Of a stretch of DNA of 64,000 bases, positions 44,875 to 54,034 are shown one piece after another. The notes under the pieces were generated by a model. That model made no database searches and was not told the origin of the DNA. It worked only from the letters and a program-made list of their open reading frames with translations. Source of the DNA: Moheibacter sp035515075 (GTDB lineage: Bacteria; Bacteroidota; Bacteroidia; Flavobacteriales; Weeksellaceae). The stretch spans positions 1 through 64,000 of the forward strand of contig DATJBZ010000024.1 of the NCBI GenBank assembly GCA_035515075.1, written 5' to 3'. The translations under genes and the position numbers were made by a program. Position 1 is the first letter of the stretch, and each line of letters opens with the position of its first letter.

Positions 44875-45807
44875 ATGAAAATTTTCAATCAAATTTCAGC
44901 TTGTCAAAACCTACAAAATCCAGTTTTGTCTTTGGGGATGTATGATGGTGTCCATGTTGGTCATCAAGAAATTATCCATAAACTCAATCAAATTGCGGAA
45001 GAAGTTGGTGGCGAAAGTGTTTTGCTGACATTTGAACCGCATCCAAGAATTGCTTTGAACAAGGGCGCGGATGAGTTGCAATTGTTGACGACCTTGGATG
45101 AAAAGATTGAATTGTTGGAAAAAGCAGGTTTGCAAAATTTGATATTGCATCCTTTTACCTATGATTTCTCAGAATTAAGTGCTTATGATTTTGTGCGCAA
45201 TTTATTGGTGGACGAAATCGGGATTCATAGCATTGTCATCGGTTATGACCATCAGTTTGGGAAAAATCGTTCGGGGAATTTTGAACAATTGAACCAATGG
45301 GCGCAAGATTTGAATTTCAATTGTGTGAAAATTGAAGAAATTCAGTCCAATGGCCAACAAACGAGTTCAACCAAAATTAGAAAAGCATTGCTCAACGGCG
45401 ATTTGGATTTTGCCAACCAAGCTTTGGGGAGAAATTATGCATTGAGTGGAGAAGTTATTCATGGCGATCAATTGGGCAGAACTTTGGGGTTCCCAACCGC
45501 GAATTTGGCCATTGAAAAATACAAACTCATTCCGCAAAATGGAGTATATGTGGTCAAAGCGCATTTAGGAAAAGAAATTTTCAAAGGCTTATTGAGCATA
45601 GGAACGCGTCCCACAGTGACCAATTCGAATGAGAAAAGAGTCGAAGTATATTTGTTGGATTTTGACCGAGAAATTTATGGAAAAACGCTTTCCATAGCAT
45701 GTTTGCACAAAATCCGTGACGACCAAAAATTTGATTCGTTGGAATTGTTGGTCGAGCAAATGAACCGCGACAAGGCTTTTGCGATGGCTTTTGATTTTAC
45801 TTCTTGA
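44875..45807 (+). CDS. ribF: Bifunctional riboflavin kinase/FAD synthetase
   Basis: The 310-residue enzyme (ATG at 44875) phosphorylates riboflavin to FMN and adenylates FMN to FAD. The N-terminal adenylyltransferase has G-M-Y-D-G-V-H-V-G-H and S-S-T-K-I-R. The C-terminal kinase has G-R-T-L-G-F-P-T-A-N. Its last 11 bases overlap the end of the convergent protease gene. Confidence 0.97.
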   Translation: MKIFNQISACQNLQNPVLSLGMYDGVHVGHQEIIHKLNQIAEEVGGESVLLTFEPHPRIALNKGADELQLLTTLDEKIELLEKAGLQNLILHPFTYDFSELSAYDFVRNLLVDEIGIHSIVIGYDHQFGKNRSGNFEQLNQWAQDLNFNCVKIEEIQSNGQQTSSTKIRKALLNGDLDFANQALGRNYALSGEVIHGDQLGRTLGFPTANLAIEKYKLIPQNGVYVVKAHLGKEIFKGLLSIGTRPTVTNSNEKRVEVYLLDFDREIYGKTLSIACLHKIRDDQKFDSLELLVEQMNRDKAFAMAFDFTS

Positions 45808-47404
45808 TCACTTTTTTAATTTCAACTTGTCCATTTTCTAATTGAACTTTCAATAAATAAAGTCCTTTGGGAAAAACAGAGATATCGATGCTTTTTGTTG
45901 CACCAAAAGTTTGAACGATTTGTCCGGTCACATTCATCAATTCCATTTTCTCAATCGGCATGTCTGAAAGAATGTTCAAAAAGCCGGGAGTCGGATTAGG
46001 AACAATGCGCACATAGGTTTTGTCAAAATCCAATACACCCAAACAAGCTTCATGCACATTTTCAAAATTGGGAATGCCATAGCCCATTTGATCGGTTGGG
46101 AAATCATACAAACTGGCGGATTGTCTTACTTTTTCTCGTAAATAATCAGGTGCCAAATTGGGGAAAGCTTGAATCAAACAAGCCATAGCCCCCGCCATGA
46201 TGGGAGAAGAAAATGAAGTGCCATTTGAATATTCAATATCGCCATTAGGCCGAATCACCGCTGCGGAAACACCTTTGGCATCCACATCAGGTTTGATTCG
46301 TCCATCTGCCGAAGGACCAAAAGAGGAAAACCAAGCGGGATTTCCATTTTCATCCACAGCGCCAATTGTTAAAACGTCCTTGGCATCTGCAGGTGCGGTG
46401 ATGTAATGCCAATCGCCATTGCCTGAATTTCCTGCAGAAACGACCACCATAATTCCTTTTTCTGCTGCGATTTGTGCACCACGACTGATGTAAGTGGTTT
46501 CACCATTCATGTCCGAATAGCTATAATCATATCTTGGATCGTCAAAATCATTGTACCCCAAAGAGGTATTGATCACATCTACGCCATGATAATCCGCCAA
46601 TTCAGCGGCTGCAATCCAATTGGCTTCTTCGTCAGGCAGTTCATGTGCTGGATTTTCAGTAACGTATAAATAAAAGTCAGCGTCAATGGCTGTGCCGACA
46701 AATTGATTGGCAATGTATCCGCCAATGGTCGACAAAACCACTGTACCATGCGTTCCATGTGCATAAACATTTTCATCCTGATGTAAGAAATTATACACAT
46801 CTTTGATTTGTCCATTGTCTCGCATATACTGAAATCCAGCAGCAGTGTTGACGCCTGGAAAACCATTGTCCAAAATGGCAATCGAAATGCCTTCGCCTGT
46901 AAAACCTAAATTATGCAAATAATCCAAATTCAACTGAGTCACTTGATTGTGGGTATAACCATAAGTGTAATCCATCGTTCCATCTGTGTCAGAAACTGAC
47001 TCAAAATCCTCAACGAATTTATCTGTTTTGGATTGTTGAATGGTGGCATTTTCATTTTGCACCAAAGATTTTACGTCCAATACAAAGCTTAAATTTTCCA
47101 ATTGCGCAACTTGCGCATCGGTACACCAAGCAAAAATACCATTGAACCATTTTGAAATTTGAACGGGTTCAATCGATAAGTTTTCTATTTGTGTGATGTA
47201 ATTGGTTTCTACGGGAACATCTTGTAGATTGAGTTCAATGCCATATTTGGCACGGCGATCCAATGCTTTTTGGGTCAACATCAATTGTGGATTGTCAAAA
47301 TATTGTTGGGCAGAAGGTTTGTCTTTGAATTGTACAAACACCAAATCTTGGCCCAAGCCAAATCCAAAAATAAACAATAATAAAGTAAAAAATATAGCTC
47401 TCAT
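45797..47404 (-). CDS. Subtilisin-like (S8) serine protease with T9SS sorting domain
   Basis: The 535-residue precursor has a signal peptide (ends GLGQ) and an inhibitor-like pro-region to about residue 125. The S8 catalytic domain has Asp in I-A-I-L-D-N-G, His in A-H-G-T-H-G-T and Ser in G-T-S-F-S-S-P. A type A sorting domain (I-V-P-N-P-T-P-G near residue 460, ending I-K-K-V-I-K-K) directs it through T9SS. It is an exported protease acting at or beyond the surface. It overlaps ribF by 11 bases. Confidence 0.93.
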   Translation of the reverse strand: MRAIFFTLLLFIFGFGLGQDLVFVQFKDKPSAQQYFDNPQLMLTQKALDRRAKYGIELNLQDVPVETNYITQIENLSIEPVQISKWFNGIFAWCTDAQVAQLENLSFVLDVKSLVQNENATIQQSKTDKFVEDFESVSDTDGTMDYTYGYTHNQVTQLNLDYLHNLGFTGEGISIAILDNGFPGVNTAAGFQYMRDNGQIKDVYNFLHQDENVYAHGTHGTVVLSTIGGYIANQFVGTAIDADFYLYVTENPAHELPDEEANWIAAAELADYHGVDVINTSLGYNDFDDPRYDYSYSDMNGETTYISRGAQIAAEKGIMVVVSAGNSGNGDWHYITAPADAKDVLTIGAVDENGNPAWFSSFGPSADGRIKPDVDAKGVSAAVIRPNGDIEYSNGTSFSSPIMAGAMACLIQAFPNLAPDYLREKVRQSASLYDFPTDQMGYGIPNFENVHEACLGVLDFDKTYVRIVPNPTPGFLNILSDMPIEKMELMNVTGQIVQTFGATKSIDISVFPKGLYLLKVQLENGQVEIKKVIKK

Positions 47405-47541
47405 CTGTGTGTGAATTTCATTGCCAAGTTAAAGAATAAATTTATTGGGAAAGGAAAAGTTGGCTTGTTTTTCAATTCTAATTCATTGTTTCATGAAAAA
47501 AAGCGGCCAAGCGATCAAAAACTCTTATGGAAATACCTTAA

Positions 47542-47568
47542 TTGCTTCATCCTAAATCTTTATATTTG
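47542..47568 (+). promoter_or_regulatory. Aminotransferase gene promoter
   Basis: TTG (47542-47544), 16 bases, TATATTTG (47561-47568), 23 bases before the ATG. Confidence 0.55.
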
Positions 47569-47591
47569 CGGCGATTTTATCAACATAAACT

Positions 47592-48770
47592 ATGCAACTT
47601 TCTTCCAGATTAAAAGAATTGAGTCCGTCCGCCACCATTGTGATGACCCAAAAAGCAAGAGAACTCAATGCTGAAGGACATGATGTCATCAGTTTGAGCA
47701 TTGGCGAGCCAGATTTTGACACACCGGATTTTATCAAAGAAGCAGCCAAACGCGCCATTGATGAGAATTATTCGCATTATACACCAGTGAGCGGTTATCC
47801 AGAAGTCAAAGCGGCGATCAGTAGAAAGTTCAAAAGAGACAATAATTTGACGTATACACCTTCTCAAATTGTGGTGTCAACAGGTGCGAAACAATCGATT
47901 TACAATGTGTTTCAATCGATTATTGGGCCAGGCGATGAAGTAATTATTCCTACACCTTATTGGGTGACTTATGCGGACATTGTTCAGTTGTCGGGTGGAA
48001 CGCCTGTTTTCGTGCAAACTTCGATTGATTCGGGTTTTAAAGCAACGGTTGAAATGCTGGAAAAAGCAGTGACCTCAAATAGTAAAGCGTTGATTTTTAG
48101 TTCACCCAACAATCCCAGCGGTTGTGTGTACAGCAGTGAAGAATTGCATGAAATCGCGAAATTTGCTAAAAAGTATGATTTGATCATTCTTTCCGATGAA
48201 ATTTATGAACACATTGTGTATGCCGAAAAACCAGTCAGCATCGCCACTTTTGAAGAAGCTTATGACCGAACGGTGACCATCAATGGATTGTCCAAAGCCT
48301 TTGCAATGACAGGTTGGAGAATTGGTTATATCGGTGCGCCGGAATGGATTGCGAAAGCTTGTGATACTTTGCAAAGTCAAGTGACTTCAGGTCCCAATTC
48401 TATTGCGCAACGGGCAGCGATTACTGCTTTGGATGCAGATACGGCTGAAATTCAATACATGATTCAAGCATTTGAAAAAAGAAGGGCTTTGATGCTGAAT
48501 TGGGTCAAAGAAATTGAAGTGTTCAAAATGACGGAGCCTGAAGGAGCGTTTTATATATTTCCAGATGTGAGTGCAACTTTTGGTAAAACCTATCATGGAC
48601 ATTTGATTGAAAATGCAGATGATTTGGCTTTGTTAATTTTAGATGAAGCCCATGTTTCTACGGTTTCGGGCAGTGCTTTTGGCGACAACAATTGTTTGCG
48701 CATTTCTTTTGCTGCTTCAGAGAATACATTGAACGAAGCGATGCGAAGAATCAAAGAATTATTGGATTAG
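47592..48770 (+). CDS. Class I PLP-dependent aminotransferase (aspartate-type)
   Basis: The 392-residue fold type I enzyme shows S-I-G-E-P-D-F-D-T-P near 37, an F-S-S-P-N-N-P-S-G motif, and the PLP lysine motif S-K-A-F-A-M-T-G-W-R-I-G-Y. It transfers amino groups between aspartate or other amino acids and 2-oxoglutarate. The G-W-R-I-G-Y segment suits subgroup Igamma aspartate aminotransferases; the exact donor is inferred. It is followed after 90 bases by the reductase gene. Confidence 0.9.
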   Translation: MQLSSRLKELSPSATIVMTQKARELNAEGHDVISLSIGEPDFDTPDFIKEAAKRAIDENYSHYTPVSGYPEVKAAISRKFKRDNNLTYTPSQIVVSTGAKQSIYNVFQSIIGPGDEVIIPTPYWVTYADIVQLSGGTPVFVQTSIDSGFKATVEMLEKAVTSNSKALIFSSPNNPSGCVYSSEELHEIAKFAKKYDLIILSDEIYEHIVYAEKPVSIATFEEAYDRTVTINGLSKAFAMTGWRIGYIGAPEWIAKACDTLQSQVTSGPNSIAQRAAITALDADTAEIQYMIQAFEKRRALMLNWVKEIEVFKMTEPEGAFYIFPDVSATFGKTYHGHLIENADDLALLILDEAHVSTVSGSAFGDNNCLRISFAASENTLNEAMRRIKELLD

Positions 48771-48860
48771 ACATTGTTGGACTGACACAAATCACTGATA
48801 AGTTGATGTTTTGGTCGTAATTTTGTTGTTTCAATAGCATTTTTCAAAAAATAAATTAAA

Positions 48861-49913
48861 ATGATTCAAACAGATATATTAATAATTGGCGCGGGTCCAA
48901 CGGGATTGTTCATGGTCTTTGAAGCGGGTTTGTTGAAAATGCGTTGTCACATCATCGATGCTTTGCCTCAACCAGGTGGGCAGTTGGCAGAGTTGTATCC
49001 GAAAAAACCCATTTTCGATATTCCAGGATATCCTTCCGTGGATGCGGGCGTTTTGGTCGATAATTTAATGGAGCAAATCAAGCAGTTTCAACCGGGATTT
49101 ACCTTGAATGAAGTCGCAGAGACAGTGGAGGAATTAGAAGATGGAACTTTCATTGTCACGACCAATCGTGGGACAAAGCACCAAGCCAAAGCGATTGCAA
49201 TTGCTGGAGGTTTGGGAAGTTTCGAGCCCAGAAAACCTGAATTGGAAAACTTGGCACAATATGAAGAAAATGGCGTGGAATATTTTGTGAGAAATCCCGA
49301 ATTGTTTCGCGACAAAAAAGTAGTCATTGCGGGTGGGGGAGATTCGGCATTGGATTGGAGCATTTTCTTGTCAGATGTAGCTTCTGAAGTAACTTTAATC
49401 CATAGAAGAAATGAATTCCGTGGCGCTTTGGATTCGGTAGAAAAAGTACAAGAATTGAAATTGTTGGGCAAATTGAATTTGATCACCCCAGCTGAAATCA
49501 AAGCTTTGCATGGCGAAGATCATTTGACAGCGATTAGCGTGGAAAAAGAAGGTGAAACTTTCCAATTGGAAACCGATTATTTCATTCCGCTTTTTGGACT
49601 TTCTCCGAAATTAGGGCCTTTGGCAGATTGGGGATTGGACATTGAGAAAAATGCCATCAAGGTGAACAATGCGTTGGATTACCAAACCAATCGAGAAGGA
49701 ATTTACGCGGTGGGCGATATCAATATTTATCCTGGAAAATTGAAATTGATTCTTTGTGGATTCCATGAAGCAACGATGGCTTGTCAAAGCATTTACCAAA
49801 GATTGAATCCGGGCAAAAAATACATTTTAAAATATACCACCGTTTCAGGCATCGATGGATTTGATGGAACGAGAAAAGAAGCTGAAAAAGCAGTGGTGAA
49901 AGCCATTGATTAA
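48861..49913 (+). CDS. Ferredoxin/flavodoxin--NADP+ reductase, thioredoxin-reductase-like
   Basis: The 350-residue flavoprotein has an FAD motif G-A-G-P-T-G-L at the N-terminus and an NADPH motif G-G-G-D-S-A-L near residue 158. It lacks the CxxC of thioredoxin reductases and has the D-G-F-D-G-T-R end of the YumC-type ferredoxin-NADP reductases. It would pass electrons between NADPH and ferredoxin or flavodoxin. The PfkB gene starts 16 bases later. Confidence 0.88.
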   Translation: MIQTDILIIGAGPTGLFMVFEAGLLKMRCHIIDALPQPGGQLAELYPKKPIFDIPGYPSVDAGVLVDNLMEQIKQFQPGFTLNEVAETVEELEDGTFIVTTNRGTKHQAKAIAIAGGLGSFEPRKPELENLAQYEENGVEYFVRNPELFRDKKVVIAGGGDSALDWSIFLSDVASEVTLIHRRNEFRGALDSVEKVQELKLLGKLNLITPAEIKALHGEDHLTAISVEKEGETFQLETDYFIPLFGLSPKLGPLADWGLDIEKNAIKVNNALDYQTNREGIYAVGDINIYPGKLKLILCGFHEATMACQSIYQRLNPGKKYILKYTTVSGIDGFDGTRKEAEKAVVKAID

Positions 49914-49929
49914 AAAAATAAAGAAAAAT

Positions 49930-50853
49930 ATGAGTTTATTAATCGTAGGAACGGTCGCTTTTGACCAAATTGAAACGCCTTTTGGAAAAACCGATAAAAT
50001 TTTGGGCGGTGCAGCAACTTTTATAGGGATGGCTGCTTCAAAATTGGGGGTGAAATCAGGTTTGGTTTCTGTGATTGGCGGAGATTTTCCACAAGCATAC
50101 ATCGATTTGATGGAGCAACATCAGTTGGATCTGGAAGGTGTAGAAAAGATTGAAGAAGGCAAAACTTTTTATTGGTCGGGTCGTTACAAAAATGACATGA
50201 ACTCGCGGGATACTTTGGCAACTGAGCTAAATGTCTTGGAGAATTTCGAACCGAAAGTTCCTGCGCAATGGAAAAATCCAGAGGTATTGATGTTGGGGAA
50301 TTTGCATCCCAGCGTTCAAAAATCAGTGTTGAATCAATTGGCCAAAAGACCGAAATTGGTGGTGTTGGATACCATGAATTTTTGGATGGACCAAACTTGG
50401 GATGAGTTGATGGACGTCATCAAAGAGGTCGATGTGTTGACCATTAACGATGAGGAAGCCAGACAAATGAGCCAAGAATACAGTTTGGTAAAAGCTGCCA
50501 AGAAAATTTTGACGATGGGCCCAAAAACTTTGGTCATCAAAAAAGGAGAGCATGGCGCTTTGTTGTTCAATGAGAACAATGTGTTCTTCGCACCCGCTTT
50601 GCCATTGGAAGATGTGTTTGATCCAACGGGAGCAGGCGACACCTTTGCGGGTGGTTTTGCAGGATTTTTGGCGAAAACCCAAAATTATTCATTTGACAAC
50701 ATGAAAAGAGCCATTATTTATGGAAGCGCTTTAGCGTCATTCACGGTAGAGGAATTTGGCGTGGATCGTTTGTCAAAGCTGAGTCCGGATGAATTGTCAG
50801 AACGTTTGGAAGTGTTCAAAACCTTGACAAATTTCGATATAGAATTGGATTAA
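49930..50853 (+). CDS. PfkB-family carbohydrate kinase
   Basis: The 307-residue kinase (ATG at 49930; an in-frame start at 49906 overlaps the previous gene) has the ribokinase-type G-G-A-A-T-F near residue 24 and the catalytic D-P-T-G-A-G-D-T-F-A-G-G-F near 235. It phosphorylates a sugar, nucleoside or similar alcohol using ATP. The exact substrate is not readable. It ends in a terminator. Confidence 0.92.
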   Translation: MSLLIVGTVAFDQIETPFGKTDKILGGAATFIGMAASKLGVKSGLVSVIGGDFPQAYIDLMEQHQLDLEGVEKIEEGKTFYWSGRYKNDMNSRDTLATELNVLENFEPKVPAQWKNPEVLMLGNLHPSVQKSVLNQLAKRPKLVVLDTMNFWMDQTWDELMDVIKEVDVLTINDEEARQMSQEYSLVKAAKKILTMGPKTLVIKKGEHGALLFNENNVFFAPALPLEDVFDPTGAGDTFAGGFAGFLAKTQNYSFDNMKRAIIYGSALASFTVEEFGVDRLSKLSPDELSERLEVFKTLTNFDIELD

Positions 50854-50856
50854 AAG

Positions 50857-50887
50857 AAAAAAAACAGTTGGCAACAACTGTTTTTTT
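50857..50887 (+). terminator. Terminator of the PfkB operon
   Basis: A 13-base stem (A-run plus ACAGTTG with its complement) around a GCAA loop, followed by seven T residues. Confidence 0.9.
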
Positions 50888-50921
50888 GTAAGATTGCTTT
50901 TTGAAGAATCCTTAAAGTAGA

Positions 50922-52385
50922 ATGTACATGCAGAAGCGCTTCATTTTCAGCCTCATTTTTATCGCAATTTCTTGTGGTGTTAGTGGGCAGAATCATCAAA
51001 AGATTGAAGATTTATTGAGCTTGTCTGAAGTTCAATTTTTTGAATTAAAGATGGTTGAGTCAATTGAAACGGCAAGTGAAGCTTTGGCATTGTCCAAAGC
51101 AGCAAACTATTCTCGAGGGGTTGTGGCATCGAATGTTTACATTGCAAAGGTTTTGTCAGAAACGGGTGTTTTTAAAAAGGCATTGGAATATTTGGATGCG
51201 GCAGAGCAAGAACCTTATTTGTCTCAGGCAATCAATGCGCAGGTTGAGATCAGTAGATTGAAGGGGCGGGCTTATTCGAGTTTGGGTATGTATGAACTGG
51301 GGATTCGTGAATTTTATAAACAACTTCACTCTTCAAAACAAATTAAGAGCTCTGAAAACGAAAGAAATAGAGCGTTGTTTTGGGCACACCAAAATTTAGC
51401 GCATACTTTTTCGATGATGGATCAGCCTGATTCTGTATGGACGCATTTGATGATACAAGAAGACTTGTTGGCTAAAAATAGAGAAGAAGGTTCTTTTTAT
51501 GATTTTAGTACAACTTACACGGCGATTGGAAAAGAGTACATTGGGAAAAAAGAATTTTCAGTAGCAAGAGAATATTTGGATAATGCCCAGAAAATATTAA
51601 GAGAGAACGAAAGCGCTTATTTGTACGATGTCTTTGCGGCTTATGGTGATTTAGAAGATGCGCTAGGGAATCAAGACAAGGCAGTCGAGTACTATCAGAT
51701 GGCTCTGCAGAACAGCATTTTGAACAAAAATAAAAAAGCAGAGAAAAATAGGATTAAAGTTTTGTCGGATTATTATTTCAATAATAACATGGATACGGAT
51801 CAAACGAACAAGTACCTAAGTCGTTATCAGGCGCTTAGCGATTCGTTGCGTTTGGTCAATAGTCAAGCGGTTGAGTTGATTATTCATCAGTTTCTGAATA
51901 AGCAGGATACACAATTTAAGAAAAAGACAAAGAACAATGGGGTAGTTTTTGCTATTATTATCATAGGAGTGATTGGTGTTGTTTTGTTCTTATTTCGAAA
52001 GAATTATCAGAAAAAAATAAAATTATCTCACATCGAAGAGGAATTAACCGAAAAAGAGGACTTGGTAGAAACTTTGGTGAAAGAAAGTAGTGAGAATAAA
52101 TTCAATGAACTAATAGAGTCTGGTAGAAGGAATGACCCACAATTCATAGTATTGTTTGAAGAATTGTATCCAGAGATCGTGGCCAAATTAAAGAAAAATG
52201 ATGAAGGCATTAAAACATCGGAATTGACTTTTTGTGCGATGATTTATTTGAATTTTTCAACCAAAGAAATTGCTGAATATACTTTCGTTACGGTACGCGC
52301 AGTTCAGATTAGAAAAAATAGATTTCGGAAAAAGCATCAAATTGATTCTTCTGTTGATTTGGCTGAGTGGATACGTAAATTATGA
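50922..52385 (+). CDS. TPR/transmembrane/LuxR-type HTH regulator
   Basis: The 487-residue protein has a signal peptide (ends GVSGQ). Sensor-like TPR repeats span about 25-310, one membrane helix lies near 345-362 (V-V-F-A-I-I-I-I-G-V), and a coiled region follows. The cytoplasmic LuxR-like helix-turn-helix (F-S-T-K-E-I-A-E-Y, then T-V-R-A-V-Q-I-R-K-N) is near 445-470. This membrane-spanning regulator architecture is common in Bacteroidota. It likely senses envelope or external signals and controls the following gene cluster (inferred). It is monocistronic. Confidence 0.75.
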   Translation: MYMQKRFIFSLIFIAISCGVSGQNHQKIEDLLSLSEVQFFELKMVESIETASEALALSKAANYSRGVVASNVYIAKVLSETGVFKKALEYLDAAEQEPYLSQAINAQVEISRLKGRAYSSLGMYELGIREFYKQLHSSKQIKSSENERNRALFWAHQNLAHTFSMMDQPDSVWTHLMIQEDLLAKNREEGSFYDFSTTYTAIGKEYIGKKEFSVAREYLDNAQKILRENESAYLYDVFAAYGDLEDALGNQDKAVEYYQMALQNSILNKNKKAEKNRIKVLSDYYFNNNMDTDQTNKYLSRYQALSDSLRLVNSQAVELIIHQFLNKQDTQFKKKTKNNGVVFAIIIIGVIGVVLFLFRKNYQKKIKLSHIEEELTEKEDLVETLVKESSENKFNELIESGRRNDPQFIVLFEELYPEIVAKLKKNDEGIKTSELTFCAMIYLNFSTKEIAEYTFVTVRAVQIRKNRFRKKHQIDSSVDLAEWIRKL

Positions 52386-52398
52386 CATCTATAGAAGC

Positions 52399-52468
52399 GT
52401 TATAGGAGGTTTCTTGCCCATCATTTTACATCATTTAATTGTTATAATAGGTTATAGGGAGGTTTTTT
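52399..52468 (+). repeat. Pair of GTTATAGG-GAGGTTT direct repeats
   Basis: GTTATAGGAGGTTT at 52399-52412 returns as GTTATAGGGAGGTTTTTT at 52451-52468, with a third GTTATA at 52441. They lie between the regulator and the cluster it may control and could be operator half-sites. Confidence 0.4.
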
Positions 52469-52502
52469 AAAAAGTGATAGCTATGTGATAGCTATTTTTT
52501 TT
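52468..52502 (+). terminator. Tandem 11-base duplication forming a terminator-like hairpin
   Basis: GTGATAGCTAT is repeated exactly in tandem (52474-52495). The ATAGCTAT cores can pair with each other before an eight-T run. Likely terminator of the regulator gene. Confidence 0.55.
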
Positions 52503-52557
52503 GGAGGCTTTAACAATAGTCATACACTTGTTGACGATTTGTTAATTAACGAGACAA

Positions 52558-53163
52558 ATGACCTATAACCAACCATACAAACTATCTAAAACCATCATCT
52601 TATACGCCATGTATAAGGTCGTGTTTTGGGTGACTCTTTTGTGGATGAATGTTTCCTTTGGGCAATTTTATGTTTCAGATTCGACGGTATTACAGATTGA
52701 AGGAACCGCTTTTATTAGTGGGGAAATAAATGTTGAGGATAAAACAATTGTTTATATCGTAGAAGGAACGGAAACGGTTAATTTCCCAGTAGAAGGTCAA
52801 TTTGTAATTGCTGATGAAAGATCATCCCAACAGCTCAAAGCAGAAAAAGTACTTACTTCTCAATCCAATGCAGCGCCTACTGTTGAGAAGATTCAAATTA
52901 TAAAGCCTAAAGTCAAGGTCGAAAGCTTTGTCAGGCTTGAGAAATCAGCAGATCGTTCTATTTTTAATGCAAGCTTGGATTATGCTGTTGGTGTTTTACA
53001 AGTTAATTCAGAATCAAAATCCAAAACATTCAGTACGGCTATTCGCTATAATTATGGTTTGATTGCTTTTATAGAAACTTCTAAAGTGTTTGATAAAAAG
53101 ACTTTTAACAAAGAGAATCCCCAACTTACTTCCCTTTTTTCACGACCTCCTCCTCTTTTTTGA
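52558..53163 (+). CDS. Hypothetical secreted protein
   Basis: The 201-residue frame has a hydrophobic export signal; the ATG at 52609 (MYKVVF... ending SFGQ) may be the real start. The mature part is beta-rich (about 20-100), then Lys/Gln/Ser-rich, with no known domain. It ends R-P-P-P-L-F. It lies between the HTH regulator and the tandem secreted proteins, so a shared role is inferred from position. Confidence 0.5.
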   Translation: MTYNQPYKLSKTIILYAMYKVVFWVTLLWMNVSFGQFYVSDSTVLQIEGTAFISGEINVEDKTIVYIVEGTETVNFPVEGQFVIADERSSQQLKAEKVLTSQSNAAPTVEKIQIIKPKVKVESFVRLEKSADRSIFNASLDYAVGVLQVNSESKSKTFSTAIRYNYGLIAFIETSKVFDKKTFNKENPQLTSLFSRPPPLF

Positions 53164-53186
53164 TGATTATTAAATAAAACCTAAGG

Positions 53187-53206
53187 ATACAAAAAATATT
53201 TTGTAT
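53187..53206. repeat. Inverted repeat ATACAAAA/TTTTGTAT
   Basis: Eight-base perfect arms with a 4-base spacer, 74 bases before the first paralogous secreted protein gene. Candidate operator or inversion-type element. Confidence 0.4.
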
Positions 53207-53279
53207 TTAAATTAATCAATGCCTTACTAATTGAAAACAACAGCTGACCTTCAAAGGGTTAGCGAAATAGCCTATACTT

Positions 53280-54023
53280 ATGATGAAAAAAACATGCTTG
53301 CTCATGCTATGTGCTGGAGCTGTTTCTTATGGTCAAGTCGGAATAAATTCTGAAACTCCGGATGCGACTTTGGAAATTGTAGCGAAAAATAATACAGCAA
53401 CTAATAAAATAATTGAGATAAATGACAACGATAATGTCCAGAATTTGGCGGTTTATGACAACGGAAATCTGGAGTTTAGAGGAGCTTTAATGCCAAACAA
53501 CAATCCTGGAGAAAAGGGTGAATATTTAATCTCTCAAGGAGCTGAGGCCGCGCCAGAGTGGAAGGCGATAATTCCCTTACAAACAAAGCAAATCTTTGAT
53601 GTATTCCAAGGGAATCAAGTGCAATCGGAGTCATATCCAATACTGAATAACTCAGCGAATACCTGGATACGCCCCAATATTTCCAATGTCAATATCAACG
53701 AATCTTCTGTGGGGGCTTGGTTGGCTAACGAATTTATTGTAAAAAAGACAGGAGTTTATATCGTGTCATTTAATTTGGATATGTACACAGGGACAACTTC
53801 AGCTAATGATTATACTTCATTTGCAAGAATAACGATGGGGAGCAATGCCTATCAATTTCCAACAGATGGTTTTGAAGGTGATGGTAATGTCTATTGGAAT
53901 GCTGGAGCCGGAGAGATTGTAGGGCAATTAGATGTTGGAGATAAAATATTTATTTCAGCATATAATTCGGTCAAATGGTCTCTGGAGGCTGTGTCATTAC
54001 AAATTAAATATGTTGAACTATAA
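53280..54023 (+). CDS. Tandem secreted paralog 1 (VGIN-type head)
   Basis: The 247-residue protein has a short signal (ends SYGQ). The head begins V-G-I-N-S-E-T-P-D-A-T-L-E-I-V and continues to G-E-Y-L-I-S-Q-G near residue 85. A C-terminal beta domain (about 105-247) follows that resembles receptor-binding or C1q-like jelly-roll tips. The G-Q-V-G-I head also occurs in fibre-like proteins. It is first of three tandem paralogs, 11 bases before the next. No sorting tail is visible, so the route across the outer membrane is unknown. Confidence 0.65.
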   Translation: MMKKTCLLMLCAGAVSYGQVGINSETPDATLEIVAKNNTATNKIIEINDNDNVQNLAVYDNGNLEFRGALMPNNNPGEKGEYLISQGAEAAPEWKAIIPLQTKQIFDVFQGNQVQSESYPILNNSANTWIRPNISNVNINESSVGAWLANEFIVKKTGVYIVSFNLDMYTGTTSANDYTSFARITMGSNAYQFPTDGFEGDGNVYWNAGAGEIVGQLDVGDKIFISAYNSVKWSLEAVSLQIKYVEL

Positions 54024-54034
54024 AACTCAAAATC

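Noticed and set aside
47411..47674. 87-codon plus-strand frame overlapping the aminotransferase start
   Set aside because: It runs through the aminotransferase promoter and into its coding region in another frame, with no protein-like features.
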